64,000 nucleotides of DNA from Streptomyces phaeofaciens (GCF_014648915.1 NZ_BMSA01000002.1:682001-746000); one strand, 5' to 3'; numbered from the stretch's first letter, positions 31,483 through 41,292 are shown. The notes: a model not told the origin generated them from the sequence alone. A program made the numbers and translations.

Positions 31483-32442
31483 TCAGCCCCTCCCTGTCCA
31501 GTCCTCGCCCCACGACCGCCGCAGGTCCCGAGGTGTCTCCGAGTGCGCGTGGTACTCCACCGACTCGGCGGTGAGCTGCATGAACGCCTCCTCCAGGGAG
31601 GCCTGCTGCGGGCTCAGCTCGTGCAGCACGATCTGGTGCCGGGCGGCCAGCTCGCCGATCGTCTCGGGCTTGCCGCCGTCCACCTCCAGCACCCCGCTGC
31701 CGCTCTCCACCACCGTGACCCCGGCGCCGTGCAGCACGTCGAGCAGCCGCTCGCGCTGCGGGGTGCGGATACGGACGAAGGACCGCGAGTTGCGGGCGAT
31801 GAAGTCGGCCATGGTGGTGTCGGCGAGCAGCCGGCCCTGGCCGATCACGACCAGATGCTCGGCGGTCAGGGCCATCTCGCTCATCAGATGGGACGACACG
31901 AACACCGTGCGGCCCTGCGCGGCGAGCGACTTCATCAGGTTGCGGATCCAGTGGATGCCCTCGGGGTCGAGACCGTTGACCGGCTCGTCGAACATCAGGA
32001 TCCGGGGGTCGCCGAGGAGCGCGCCCGCGATGCCCAGGCGCTGGCCCATGCCCAGCGAGAACCCCTTGGCCTTCTTCCTCGCCACGGCCGTCAGGCCGAC
32101 GGTGTCCAGCACCTCGTGGACCCGGCCGCGCGGGATGCCGTTGCTCTGCGCCAGGCACAGCAGGTGGTTGAACGCGCTGCGGCCGCCGTGCACGGCCTTG
32201 GCGTCCAGCAGGGCGCCGATATAGGTGAGGGGGTCCTTGAGCCGGTCGTAGTGAGTGCCGTCGATCCGGACGTCACCGGCGGTGGGCCGGTCGAGGCCGA
32301 GCATCATCCGCATGGTGGTGGACTTGCCGGCGCCGTTGGGACCGAGGAAGCCCGTGACGATGCCGGGTCTGACGGTGAAGCTGAGGTTGTTCACCGCCAC
32401 CTTGTCGCCGTACCGCTTCGTCAGTCCCTCGACCTCGATCAT
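31483..32442 (-). CDS. ABC transporter ATP-binding protein (pair 2)
   Basis: 319 aa, normal size. Walker A GPNGAGKSTT, signature FSLGMGQRLGIA, Walker B ILMFDEPVNGLDP and H-loop SSHLMSE. These DrrA-like exporters often move lipids or antibiotics; the substrate is unknown. First gene of the likely four-gene block made by tandem duplication (32442 down to 28352). Confidence 0.93.
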   Translation of the reverse strand: MIEVEGLTKRYGDKVAVNNLSFTVRPGIVTGFLGPNGAGKSTTMRMMLGLDRPTAGDVRIDGTHYDRLKDPLTYIGALLDAKAVHGGRSAFNHLLCLAQSNGIPRGRVHEVLDTVGLTAVARKKAKGFSLGMGQRLGIAGALLGDPRILMFDEPVNGLDPEGIHWIRNLMKSLAAQGRTVFVSSHLMSEMALTAEHLVVIGQGRLLADTTMADFIARNSRSFVRIRTPQRERLLDVLHGAGVTVVESGSGVLEVDGGKPETIGELAARHQIVLHELSPQQASLEEAFMQLTAESVEYHAHSETPRDLRRSWGEDWTGRG

Positions 32443-32533
32443 GCCGTCACGCTATGACCGCCCTTGGGGCCCTGCCACCGGGGCGGGGCGAACAGCGGCT
32501 CGCACCCGCGACGGCACCGGCGCACACGAAAGA

Positions 32534-32557
32534 GGCGGTGGGCCCGAGCCCACCGCC
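32534..32557 (-). terminator. Terminator of filP
   Basis: GGCGGTGGG (32534-32542) and CCCACCGCC (32549-32557) form a perfect 9-bp stem with a 6-base loop. On the minus strand it is followed by CTCTTTCGT, a weak T-rich run, 19 bases after the filP stop. Confidence 0.8.
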
Positions 32558-32575
32558 CCTCACACGCACCGATGA

Positions 32576-33514
32576 CTACCGGGACTGCTGCGCCGGCACC
32601 CCGCGGGAGATCGGCTCGTCGTCCGTGGACGGCGCGCCGGCCGCGGCCACCGCGGCACCCGTCAGCGTGGCGAGCATCTCGCGGACGTTCGTCAGCTGGG
32701 CGTTGATGCTGTCGCGGCGGTTGGTGAGAGCCGCCAGCTCGCGCTCGGACTCGGAACGGATCCGGTCCGCCTTGGCGTTGGCGTCGGCCACGATGTCCTC
32801 GGCCTGGCGCTGCGCCGTCTCGACGGTCTGGCGGGCACGGCGCTCGGCGTCCGTGCGCAGCTTCTCCGCCTCCAGGCGCAGCTGCTCCGCACGGTGCTCG
32901 ATCTCCGCGAGCCGCTTCTCCGCCTTCTGCTGACGGGAGGCCAGGTCGCGCTCGGACTGCTCGCGGCGCTTGGCCAGGTTCGTCTCGAAGTCGGCGGCGG
33001 CCTGTGCGGCCTTGGCACGGGTCTCCTCGAAGAGGGCGTCGGCCTCCTCACGCTTCGACTGGGCGTCCTTCTGCGCCTCCTGGCGCAGCTGCGACGCCTC
33101 GCTCTTGGCCTTCTCGACGATCCGGACGCCCTCGTCCTCGGCCTTGGCCTTGCGGTCCGCAGCGAACGATTCTGCGTCGTTGCGCACCTGCTGGGCCGCC
33201 GACTCGGCGAGCTCGCGGTGCTGCTCGGATGCGCGACGGGCCTCCTCGCGCAGATCCTTGGCCTCCTCCTCGGCGAGGCGGAGGATCTTCTCGACACGCG
33301 CGCCGAGACCGGCGTACGACGGCTCGGCGTCGCTTACCTGAGCCTGGGCGTTCTGCGTCTCGAGGTGGAGCTCCTCGATGCGCTTTTCCAGAGCGGTGAT
33401 GCGGGTGAGAGCGCTGTCACGGTCGGAGACGAGCTTGGAGATCCGTTCGTCCACCTGAGCGCGGTCGTACCCACGCCGCACTAGCTCGAAGCCGTAGGGG
33501 GAAGTGTCGCTCAT
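32576..33514 (-). CDS. filP: Filament-forming coiled-coil protein FilP
   Basis: 312 aa. After a short head (GYDRAQVDERISKLV, like the DivIVA N-terminal box) almost the whole protein is Glu/Lys/Arg/Ala heptad coiled coil, ending in a Thr/Ala/Pro-rich tail. FilP forms intermediate-filament-like networks near hyphal tips and works with DivIVA and Scy (known in S. coelicolor). ATG with AGGAA upstream. It lies 183 bases after scy in the same direction, as in S. coelicolor. Confidence 0.95.
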   Translation of the reverse strand: MSDTSPYGFELVRRGYDRAQVDERISKLVSDRDSALTRITALEKRIEELHLETQNAQAQVSDAEPSYAGLGARVEKILRLAEEEAKDLREEARRASEQHRELAESAAQQVRNDAESFAADRKAKAEDEGVRIVEKAKSEASQLRQEAQKDAQSKREEADALFEETRAKAAQAAADFETNLAKRREQSERDLASRQQKAEKRLAEIEHRAEQLRLEAEKLRTDAERRARQTVETAQRQAEDIVADANAKADRIRSESERELAALTNRRDSINAQLTNVREMLATLTGAAVAAAGAPSTDDEPISRGVPAQQSR

Positions 33515-33697
33515 GGGGTTCCTGTCGAATGAGACCGGTGAGGTGATAGGTGGAATCCTAGGGGCCGAAGCGGTGTGTCATCGAGCGGATACGTGTTTGA
33601 TCTGGAGAATGACACCCCTTTTGAGTGGCTGCACGGCGCGCCGCTTGCCAAATTCTCAGTCAAAGTCCCCAGACTTTAACGCAATCCACACATTCCG

Positions 33698-36600
33698 CTA
33701 GCTGTCCGAGGACTTGCCACCCGTTCGGGGGGCACCGATGCTGGCTCCCGCCTTCACGCCGCCGTCCTTGTTGCCGGACGGCACCTCGAACGACTCCAGC
33801 GCCTCCAGGACGTCCTGGACCCGCGAGATCTCGGCGTTGATGTCCTCCCGCCGACGCACCAGGACCTCCAGCTCGCGCTTGCCCTCCTCGACCGTGGCGC
33901 GGGCCTCGCGGATCGCCTCGGCCTTCAGCTCCTCGGCCTCCCGGACCAGCGTGGCCTTCTTCTGCTCGGCCTCCTTGAGCAGTCCCTCCGCCTTCTTCAC
34001 CGCGGCGATACGGACCTTGCCCGCCTCGGAGTTGGCCTCCGACACCAGCTCCTTCGCCTTGGCCTGCGCCTTGACGAGCTGTTCCTCGGACGCCTTGATC
34101 AGCGCGTCGCAGCGGTCGCCCGTCGACTTCATCGTCTCGGCGGCCTCACGGCGCGCCCGCTCGTGCAGCTGCTCGATCTCGGTGGTGATGCGGTCGCGCA
34201 GCTCCTCCGCCCGCTCCCTTATGGCGGTGGCGTCCCGGCGGGCGCCGATGAGCAGCTCGTCCGCGTCGGTGCGGGACTTCTCCACCCGGGTGTTGCCCTC
34301 GACCGTCGCCTCGGAGACCAGCCGTTCGGCCTCCTTGCGGGCCGCGCCGACCATCGTGTCCGCCTGCGATTCGGCGTCCGCGGTGGTCTGCAGCGCCTGC
34401 TCCTGCGCCTCGGTGAGCAGCTTGTCCACCTCGGAGGTGGTCTCCGTGATGAGCGTGTCGACCTGCTCGGCCGCCTCGGAGCGCCGCTTGTTGGCCTCCT
34501 TGCGGGCCTCGTCCAGCGTCGAGTCGGCCTCGTCGCGGGCGACGCTCAGCATGCGGTCGGCATCCGCCGCCGCCTCACGCTTGACCCGCTCCGCCTCGAT
34601 CCGGATCCGCTCGGCGTGCTGCTGCGCGGACCCCACCGTGTCGGCGGCCTCGGCACGCAGCCGCTCCGCGTCCCCGGTGGCGTCCTGGATCAGCTTCTCC
34701 GCCTTGGCGACCGAATCGGTGCGTACCCGGTCGGCCTCCGCGATCGTCTCGGACTGCAGCCGTTCGGCCTCGGCGATGGTCTCCGTCTGGAGCCGTTCGG
34801 CCTCGTTGCGCGCCTCGGTGATCAGCGTGTCGGCCTGCGTCGCCGCGTCCGAACGGATGCGGTTGGCGTCGTCGCGCGCGTCGGCCCGGGTGCGCGAGGC
34901 GTCCTGCTCGGCCTGGGCGATGCTGTCCGACGCCTCCGTACGCACCCGCTGGGCGTGCGCGGACGCCTCCGACCGCAGCCGCTCCGCCTCCGCGATGGCC
35001 TCGCCGACGGTGCGCTCGGCGAGCGCGTGGGCGGCCTCGGTCTCGTCGCTCGCCTCGCGGCGGAGCCGGCCCGCGTCCTCGGAGGCCCGCTCCCGCTCGG
35101 CGTAGGCGTCGGCGCGGACCCGGTCCGCCTCCTCCTCGGCCTCCCGACGGGTGCGGTCCGCCGCGTGCTCGGCGGCACTGCGCAGCCCGGTGATCTCCTC
35201 CTGGGCCTGCTCGTGCAGCCCGGACACGGAGTCCCGTACCTGCTGGGCGTGCTGCTCGGCGGCCGACACCATCTCGTTCGCGCGCCGGTCGGCCTCCTCG
35301 ACCAGCCGGACCGCCTCGGCCTGTGCCTCCTCGACGCGGTTGCGCGCCGAGGCCAGCAGTTCCTCGCTCTGCTCGCGGGCCCGCTCACGCTCCTGGTCGG
35401 CCTCCTGGCGGGCGGAACCGAGGAGTTCCTCGGCCTCGCGGCGCCGGCGGACCGCCTCGTCCTGGGCGGCGGCCAGCGTCTCGGACGCCTCGGTGGCCAG
35501 CCGCTCGGCGGCGGCCTGCGCCTCCGCGCGGACCCGGTCCGCGGTGTCCTGCGCCTCCGACTTCAGCCGCTCCGCCTCCGCGGCGGCGTCCGACCGCAGC
35601 CGTACGGCGACGGCCTCGCCCTCGGCACGCGAGGCGGACGCGTCGGCGGCGGCCTCGGTGCGCAGCCGGTCGGCCTCGTCGGCGGCCTGCTGCTGGAGCG
35701 AACGGATCCGCTCGGCGGCCTCCGCGCGCAGCCGCTCGGTCTCCTCGGCGGCCTCGCGGCGGATCCGCGCGGCCTCCTCCCGGGCCTCGGTCAGCGCCTG
35801 CTCGGCGGAGGTGAGCCGGGCCTCCGCCTCCGTGTGCAGCCGGGTCAGCTCGTCGGCGGCCTCGGCGCGGCGGGCCTCGACGGCCCGCTCGGTCTCCTCG
35901 TGCAGTTCGGTCGCGGCCCGCTCGGCGTCGGCCTTGATGCCCTCGGCCTGCTCCACGACCTCGTCGCGGTGGCGCTCGGCCTCCTTGCGGGTGCGGTCCA
36001 GGGTCTCCTCGGCCTGCCGGCGCAGGGTGGTGGCCCGCTCGATGGCCTCGGTCCGGACCTTCTCGCTGTCCGCGGTGGCCTTCTGGCGCAGCTCGTCCGC
36101 GTCGACCCGCGCCTTGGACAGCAGCTCCTCGGCGGTCCTGGCCGCCTCCTCGATCTGCTGGACGGCCTCCTTGCGGGCCTCCGCGCGGATCTTCTCGCCC
36201 TCGCCGACCGCGTCGGCGCGCAGCTGCTCGGCCTCGCCGCGCAGCCGACGGGCCTCCTCCTGGAGCTCGACCGTCTTGGCGCGGTACTCCTTGGTGTCGT
36301 CCTTCGCCGAGCCCTTGAGCTGCTCGGCGATGTCGTGCGCCTCGGCGCGCAGCCGGTCGGCCTCGGTCTCGGCCTCACGACGGATCCGCTCGGCCTCCTC
36401 GGCGGCGGCCTTCGTGGTGCCTCGCGCGTCCTCCTGCGCCTTGTTGAGGACGTCCTCGGCGGTCTTGGCCGCCTTCGACAGCTGGGTGGCGCTCTCCTCG
36501 GCGGTGAGCGTGCGGGCCTTCTCGGAGGCCTCCGCGACGATCTTCTCGGCCTCGGCGCGCGCGTCGGCGACGACCTGCTCGGCGTCCGCCTTGGTGGTCT

Positions 36601-37579
36601 CGGCCTCCTTGGTGGCCTCGCTGACCAGCCGGGCGACCTGCTCCTTGGCCGTACGGGTGCGCTGTTCGTTGGTCGACTCGGCGCTCGTGAGCGCCTTCTC
36701 GGCGGCCGCCTTGGCCTCGGCGACCAGCTTCTCGGCCTCGGACTGCGCCTTGCGCAGCGCCTCCTCCGCCTCGCCCATCCGGGTCTCGGCGGCGCGGCTC
36801 AGCTCACCGGCCTGGCGGCGGGCCGCGTCGGACTCGTTCACCGTGGAGCTGCGCAGCGCCTCGGCGTGGTCGGTGGCCTCCTGGGCCTGGGTGGAGGCGG
36901 CGTTGAGCATCCGCTCGGCGTCCGTGCGGGCGCGCAGCAGGAGCTGCTCGGTCTCCGCGCGGGCCGCCTCGGCGTCGGCCTGGAGCCGCTGGCGGGCCTC
37001 CGTGGCCACGCGTTCGGCCTCGGCGCGGGCGGCGGCCAGGGACTGCTCGGCCTCGGCCCGCGACTCCTCCATCAGCCGGCGGGCCTGCGCCTCGGAGCGG
37101 GCGCGCAGCTGCTCGGCCCACGCCACGTTCTCGTTGACGTGCGACTCGACGGTCTGCCGGCGCTCCGCCAGCTCCTGGTCGAGCTGCTGGCGACGGGTGA
37201 CCGCCTCCTGGTGCAGCTCCGCCTGGAGCCGGGCCGCCTGTTCGGCGTGCTCCTGGAGGATGCGCTGGGTCTGCGCCCGTGTCTGGCTCAGTTCCCGCTC
37301 GGCGTCCTGCCGCAGCTGGTCGGCCTGCATCTGCGCGTTGCGCAGCATCTGCTCGGCCTGGTACCCGAGGTCGCCGCCGTCGAAGGCGGGCCGGGACATG
37401 ATGGTGCGACGCGCCTCGTGCAACTTGGCGCGCAGCACCTCGACCTGGTAGCCGAGGTCCTCGGCATGCTGAATCGCCTTTTCCCGCTCGGTCTTCAGCC
37501 GTTTCATCTCGGCTTCGAACCGAGTCAGGTGATCGACGTCAGCCGCCGGCTCCCGCTCCTGGCTCTCGTAGCCCCGCAC
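33698..37579 (-). CDS. scy: Polarity scaffold coiled-coil protein Scy
   Basis: About 1293 aa. From residue 30 to near 1250 it is a continuous Glu/Ala/Arg coiled coil with short recurring units of the kind EAExxRxEA, and ends in a Gly/Lys/Ser tail. Scy is the tip-organising scaffold that recruits DivIVA, FilP and ParA (known in S. coelicolor, about 1326 aa there). I chose GTG at 37579 because it gives the N-terminus MRGYESQERE that I remember for the family; an in-frame ATG at 37633 adds 18 residues. Neither has a clear ribosome site. Confidence 0.93.
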   Translation of the reverse strand: MRGYESQEREPAADVDHLTRFEAEMKRLKTEREKAIQHAEDLGYQVEVLRAKLHEARRTIMSRPAFDGGDLGYQAEQMLRNAQMQADQLRQDAERELSQTRAQTQRILQEHAEQAARLQAELHQEAVTRRQQLDQELAERRQTVESHVNENVAWAEQLRARSEAQARRLMEESRAEAEQSLAAARAEAERVATEARQRLQADAEAARAETEQLLLRARTDAERMLNAASTQAQEATDHAEALRSSTVNESDAARRQAGELSRAAETRMGEAEEALRKAQSEAEKLVAEAKAAAEKALTSAESTNEQRTRTAKEQVARLVSEATKEAETTKADAEQVVADARAEAEKIVAEASEKARTLTAEESATQLSKAAKTAEDVLNKAQEDARGTTKAAAEEAERIRREAETEADRLRAEAHDIAEQLKGSAKDDTKEYRAKTVELQEEARRLRGEAEQLRADAVGEGEKIRAEARKEAVQQIEEAARTAEELLSKARVDADELRQKATADSEKVRTEAIERATTLRRQAEETLDRTRKEAERHRDEVVEQAEGIKADAERAATELHEETERAVEARRAEAADELTRLHTEAEARLTSAEQALTEAREEAARIRREAAEETERLRAEAAERIRSLQQQAADEADRLRTEAAADASASRAEGEAVAVRLRSDAAAEAERLKSEAQDTADRVRAEAQAAAERLATEASETLAAAQDEAVRRRREAEELLGSARQEADQERERAREQSEELLASARNRVEEAQAEAVRLVEEADRRANEMVSAAEQHAQQVRDSVSGLHEQAQEEITGLRSAAEHAADRTRREAEEEADRVRADAYAERERASEDAGRLRREASDETEAAHALAERTVGEAIAEAERLRSEASAHAQRVRTEASDSIAQAEQDASRTRADARDDANRIRSDAATQADTLITEARNEAERLQTETIAEAERLQSETIAEADRVRTDSVAKAEKLIQDATGDAERLRAEAADTVGSAQQHAERIRIEAERVKREAAADADRMLSVARDEADSTLDEARKEANKRRSEAAEQVDTLITETTSEVDKLLTEAQEQALQTTADAESQADTMVGAARKEAERLVSEATVEGNTRVEKSRTDADELLIGARRDATAIRERAEELRDRITTEIEQLHERARREAAETMKSTGDRCDALIKASEEQLVKAQAKAKELVSEANSEAGKVRIAAVKKAEGLLKEAEQKKATLVREAEELKAEAIREARATVEEGKRELEVLVRRREDINAEISRVQDVLEALESFEVPSGNKDGGVKAGASIGAPRTGGKSSDS

Positions 37580-37812
37580 TGCGCGGTCCCATCCGTCCCT
37601 GGTCGCATGCTTCCCGAACGAGTCCCCGTCCATCCGCCGAACGGGGCCCCCGGGGAATGGTGTCAGATCAACGGCGGAGCATGGGCTGCTGCCCCGACGC
37701 TCGTCCCCCGAAACCCGGACCCCGGCCAGGTCCTGCCGTACAACGCGGCAGGACCGATCGCCCTGGCTGCGCGGCGACCGCTGCCAACCCTACCGGCCCA
37801 TATGTACGAGGG

Positions 37813-38253
37813 TCAGTGCTCAGGTGACTCAACAGGGGCCGATGTGACCAGTTCTGTCAGTACTCCGTGGCAATCCTTCGGGTGCAGGAAAGTGATTCGT
37901 GACCCCATGGAGCCGCGTCGCGGCTCTTCGTACAGAACGCGTACGCCCTTGGAGCGGATGTCCGCGGCGTCTCCGTCCACATCTGCCGTACCGAAAGCGA
38001 TGTGGTGGACGCCCTCGCCGTTCTTGTCGAGCCACTTGGCGACGGTCGAGTCCGGCCGGGTGGGTTCCAGGAGCTGGAGGTACGAGGCGCCTCCGTCGGA
38101 CGTATCGTTGATCTTGAGCATGGCCTCGCGCACGCCCTGTTCCTCGTTGACCTCGGAGTGGAACACCTCGAACCCGTAGGTCGAACGGTAGAACTCGACG
38201 GTCGCGTCGAGGTCGTGGCAGGCGATCCCGATGTGGTCGATTCGCGTCAGCAT
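37813..38253 (-). CDS. mce: Methylmalonyl-CoA epimerase
   Basis: 146 aa, vicinal-oxygen-chelate fold. It interconverts (S)- and (R)-methylmalonyl-CoA. Metal ligands of the family are visible: His in RIDHIGIA, Glu in LQLLEP, His in VHHIAFG and the C-terminal Glu in LTELV. Divergent from the thiolase, with meaB two genes away, so it belongs to the propionyl/methylmalonyl-CoA module. No strong ribosome site. Confidence 0.96.
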   Translation of the reverse strand: MLTRIDHIGIACHDLDATVEFYRSTYGFEVFHSEVNEEQGVREAMLKINDTSDGGASYLQLLEPTRPDSTVAKWLDKNGEGVHHIAFGTADVDGDAADIRSKGVRVLYEEPRRGSMGSRITFLHPKDCHGVLTELVTSAPVESPEH

Positions 38254-38315
38254 GCTGTTAGTGGAGCGCCCCGGCGGTGGTTACGCAACGTGCGCGCGAT
38301 CACACCGAAGGGCGG

Positions 38316-38344
38316 ATGACGGGTGGAGTACCGCTCAGTACATT
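38316..38344 (+). promoter_or_regulatory. Candidate thiolase promoter
   Basis: ATGACG (38316-38321) and TACATT (38339-38344) are spaced by 17 bases, 57 bases upstream of the thiolase ATG, in the 148-base divergent gap with mce. Confidence 0.5.
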
Positions 38345-38401
38345 CGAAGTAAACCCTCGTTCACTCCTCGGCTGTGCAGGCCGGTAAGGGGATCACAGCT
38401 C

Positions 38402-39601
38402 ATGTCTTCTGGAACGAACACCTCGGTGATCGTCGCGGGCGCCCGGACGCCCATGGGTCGGTTGCTGGGCTCGCTGAAGTCCTTCTCGGGAGCCGACCTC
38501 GGCGGCTTCGCGATCAAGGCCGCTCTCGACCGTGCGGGGATCGGCGGCGACCAGGTGCAGTACGTGATCATGGGCCAGGTGCTCCAGGCCGGCGCGGGCC
38601 AGATCCCGGCCCGCCAGGCCGCGGTCAAGGCGGGCATCCCGATGAACGTCCCGGCGCTCACGATCAACAAGGTGTGTCTGTCGGGCCTCGACGCGATCGC
38701 GCTGGCCGACCAGCTGATCCGCGCGGGCGAGTTCGACATCGTGGTGGCCGGCGGCCAGGAGTCCATGACCAACGCCCCCCACCTGCTGCCCAAGTCCCGT
38801 GAGGGCTTCAAGTACGGCGCGATCGAGATGCTCGACGCGATGGCGTACGACGGCCTCACCGACGCCTTCGAGAACATCGCCATGGGCGAGTCGACCGAGA
38901 AGCACAACACGCGCCTGGGCATCAAGCGCCCCGAACAGGACGAGATCGCCGCCCTGTCCCACCAGCGCGCCGCCGCCGCGCAGAAGAACGGCGTCTTCGA
39001 GGCGGAGATCACCCCCGTCGAGATCCCGCAGCGCAAGGGCGAGCCGGTCGTCTTCAGCAAGGACGAGGGCATCCGCGGCGACACCACGGTGGACTCCCTC
39101 GGCAAGCTCCGCCCGGCGTTCACCCGGGACGGCACGATCACCGCCGGCACCTCCTCGCAGATCTCGGACGGCGCCGCGGCCGTGGTCGTGATGAGCAAGG
39201 CCAAGGCGGAGGAGCTGGGCCTGGCCTGGATCGCCGAGATCGGCGCCCACGGCAATGTCGCCGGGCCGGACAACTCGCTCCAGTCCCAGCCGTCCAACGC
39301 CATCAAGCACGCCCTGGGCAAGGAGGGCCTGGAGGTCTCCGACCTCGACCTCATCGAGATCAACGAGGCCTTCGCCGCCGTCGCCGTCCAGTCAATGAAG
39401 GACCTCGGCGTGTCCACGGAAAAGGTGAACGTCAACGGTGGTGCCATCGCCCTGGGCCACCCGATCGGCATGTCCGGTGCCCGGGTCGTGCTGCACCTGG
39501 CCCTGGAGCTCAAGCGCCGTGGCGGCGGGGTCGGCGCGGCCGCGCTGTGCGGCGGCGGCGGTCAGGGCGACGCGCTGATCGTGCGGGTCCCCAAGGCCTG
39601 A
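38402..39601 (+). CDS. Acetyl-CoA C-acetyltransferase (thiolase)
   Basis: 399 aa. It condenses two acetyl-CoA to acetoacetyl-CoA or the reverse. Active-site Cys in [10 protein letters not shown], His in [16 protein letters not shown], and the C-terminal Cys in [12 protein letters not shown] are all intact. The conserved N-terminus ([17 protein letters not shown]) supports ATG 38402. It supplies acetoacetyl-CoA to the ethylmalonyl/butyryl-CoA routes. Followed by meaB after 35 bases, probably cotranscribed. Confidence 0.96.
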   Translation: MSSGTNTSVIVAGARTPMGRLLGSLKSFSGADLGGFAIKAALDRAGIGGDQVQYVIMGQVLQAGAGQIPARQAAVKAGIPMNVPALTINKVCLSGLDAIALADQLIRAGEFDIVVAGGQESMTNAPHLLPKSREGFKYGAIEMLDAMAYDGLTDAFENIAMGESTEKHNTRLGIKRPEQDEIAALSHQRAAAAQKNGVFEAEITPVEIPQRKGEPVVFSKDEGIRGDTTVDSLGKLRPAFTRDGTITAGTSSQISDGAAAVVVMSKAKAEELGLAWIAEIGAHGNVAGPDNSLQSQPSNAIKHALGKEGLEVSDLDLIEINEAFAAVAVQSMKDLGVSTEKVNVNGGAIALGHPIGMSGARVVLHLALELKRRGGGVGAAALCGGGGQGDALIVRVPKA

Positions 39602-39636
39602 GACCCGCTGTCCGACCCTTTCTGAACGGAGCTGTG

Positions 39637-40593
39637 ATGCAGGACGTCTCCTCGCTGGTCGCCCAGGCCAGGGAAGGCCGGCCACGGGCCGTGGCCCGGC
39701 TGATCTCCCTGGTGGAGGGGGCGTCCCCGCAGCTCCGGGAGGTGATGGCGGCGCTCGCCCCGCTGACGGGCAACGCCTACGTGGTGGGCCTGACCGGCTC
39801 GCCGGGCGTGGGCAAGTCCACGTCCACCTCGGCGCTGGTGACGGCGTACCGCAAGCAGGGCAGGCGGGTCGGCGTCCTGGCCGTCGACCCGTCCTCGCCC
39901 TTCTCCGGCGGCGCCCTGCTCGGCGACCGCGTCCGGATGTCGGACCACTCCTCCGACCCCGGCGTCTACATCCGCTCCATGGCCACCCGGGGCCATCTGG
40001 GCGGCCTCGCCTGGGCCGCCCCGCAGGCGATCCGCGTCCTGGACGCGGCGGGCTGCGACGTGATCCTGGTCGAGACGGTCGGCGTCGGCCAGTCGGAGGT
40101 CGAGATCGCCTCCCAGGCCGACACGAGCGTGGTCCTGCTGGCCCCCGGCATGGGCGACGGCATCCAGGCCGCCAAGGCGGGCATCCTGGAGATCGGCGAC
40201 GTGTACGTGGTCAACAAGGCCGACCGTGACGGCGCCGACGCCACCGCACGTGAGCTGAACCACATGCTGAGCCTCGGCCCGTCCCGTGGCCCCGGCGACT
40301 GGCGCCCGCCGATCGTCAAGACGGTCGCCGCCCGCGCCGAGGGCATCGACGAGGTCGTCGAGGCCCTGGAGAAGCACCGGGCCTGGATGGAGGAGCGCGG
40401 TGTCCTGGCGGACCGCCGCCGCTCCCGCGCCTCCCGCGAGGTCGAGACGATCGCCGTCACCGCCCTGCGCGAACGCATCGGCGACCTCCACGGCGACCGC
40501 CGCCTCAGCACCCTGGCGGACCGCATCGTCGCCGGTGAACTGGACCCGTACCGAGCCGCGGACGAACTGGTGACGGGGCTCACCCAGGGCTAG
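39637..40593 (+). CDS. meaB: Methylmalonyl-CoA mutase-associated GTPase MeaB
   Basis: 318 aa. G3E-type P-loop GTPase that loads and protects B12-dependent acyl-CoA mutases. Walker A GSPGVGKST near residues 51-59, VDPSSPFSGGALLGDR, ETVGVGQSE and NKAD base-specificity motif are present. ATG follows CGGAG by 5 bases; GTG 39634 immediately before it is an alternative. The likely clients are IcmA at 53637 and a methylmalonyl-CoA mutase outside the window. Confidence 0.95.
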   Translation: MQDVSSLVAQAREGRPRAVARLISLVEGASPQLREVMAALAPLTGNAYVVGLTGSPGVGKSTSTSALVTAYRKQGRRVGVLAVDPSSPFSGGALLGDRVRMSDHSSDPGVYIRSMATRGHLGGLAWAAPQAIRVLDAAGCDVILVETVGVGQSEVEIASQADTSVVLLAPGMGDGIQAAKAGILEIGDVYVVNKADRDGADATARELNHMLSLGPSRGPGDWRPPIVKTVAARAEGIDEVVEALEKHRAWMEERGVLADRRRSRASREVETIAVTALRERIGDLHGDRRLSTLADRIVAGELDPYRAADELVTGLTQG

Positions 40594-40597
40594 GCGC

Positions 40598-40613
40598 CGA
40601 CCGTCGTCGGTCG
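40598..40613. terminator. Hairpin between convergent meaB and PepSY gene
   Basis: CGACCG and CGGTCG form a perfect 6-bp stem with a TCGT loop in the 24-base gap. Confidence 0.5.
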
Positions 40614-40617
40614 TCCG

Positions 40618-41169
40618 TCAGTCGTCCTGGTCCTGGGTGGCCTTGCCCGTGCGGGCGTCGACCGTCCACGCGCCGGACGTGGCGGTGTCGACGCTCCACG
40701 TGGTGGCGCCCTCGCCCTCGTCGTCGTTGAGGTCGACCTCCGTGACGCTGCCCTCGGGGGCGACGGCCCGGGCGGCCTCGCGGGCGTCGACGGTCGTGTT
40801 CCGCAGGGCGGTGAGATCCTCGCGGCCGTCGTCGCCGGTGTCGCGGTGGGCGCCGAGGACCTTGCCGGTGTCCGGGGAGACGGTGACCGTGTACGCGGTG
40901 GCGTCGGCCCGGACGACGTCCACCTGCCAGGTGCCGGCATCGGCGCCGTCGTCCTCGCGCTCGGCGGCGACGGCGGTGCCCGGAGTGTGCGCCAGCGCGG
41001 CCGCGATCGCCTCCGTGACCTCGGTCTTCGCGGTGCCGGAGGCCGGCTTCGCCTCGGTCCGCGGCAAGGCGTCGGCCGTCCCGGGCGCACCGTCCGCGAA
41101 GGCGATCGCGGCGCCCGAGCCGAGCACGAGGGACGTGGCGACGGCGGCGATGACGAGCTTGCGCTTCAT
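40618..41169 (-). CDS. Exported PepSY-domain protein
   Basis: 183 aa. Signal peptide (MKRKLVIAAVATSLVLGSGAA then AFA-D). Two PepSY-like modules follow, about residues 48-105 (AIAAALAHTPGTAV...YTVTVSPDTGKVLG) and 115-180 (AREAARAV...WTVDARTGKA). Divergent from a PhoB-type two-component system; PepSY proteins often modulate or are regulated by such systems. ATG follows GGAGGAA by 6 bases. Highly acidic C-terminus. Confidence 0.9.
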   Translation of the reverse strand: MKRKLVIAAVATSLVLGSGAAIAFADGAPGTADALPRTEAKPASGTAKTEVTEAIAAALAHTPGTAVAAEREDDGADAGTWQVDVVRADATAYTVTVSPDTGKVLGAHRDTGDDGREDLTALRNTTVDAREAARAVAPEGSVTEVDLNDDEGEGATTWSVDTATSGAWTVDARTGKATQDQDD

Positions 41170-41231
41170 GGGGGTTCCTCCCGGGTCGGGTTGCTGTCGG
41201 TCTCGACGGGAACCACGCTGCCCGAGCCCGG

Positions 41232-41268
41232 CTGAAGGCACCCTGAAGGAGCCTGAAGACCGCTTCAG
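41232..41268. promoter_or_regulatory. Direct repeats, probable response-regulator binding sites
   Basis: CTGAAG occurs at 41232, 41243 and 41253 and inverted (CTTCAG) at 41263, that is, every 10-11 bases. CTGAAC recurs at 41284. OmpR/PhoB-family regulators bind such phased direct repeats. The array lies between the divergent PepSY gene and the response regulator. Confidence 0.65.
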
Positions 41269-41292
41269 GTTCGGTTTGGCACCCTGAACCCC

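Noticed and set aside
33698..37579. Tandem-repeat locus or cellulose-binding protein
   Set aside because: The repeats are degenerate coiled-coil units of Scy; there is no carbohydrate-binding domain.
34163..38179. A 1338-codon plus-strand frame opposite scy
   Set aside because: Leu/Gly/Arg repeats are the antisense image of the Glu/Ala coiled-coil codons of Scy.
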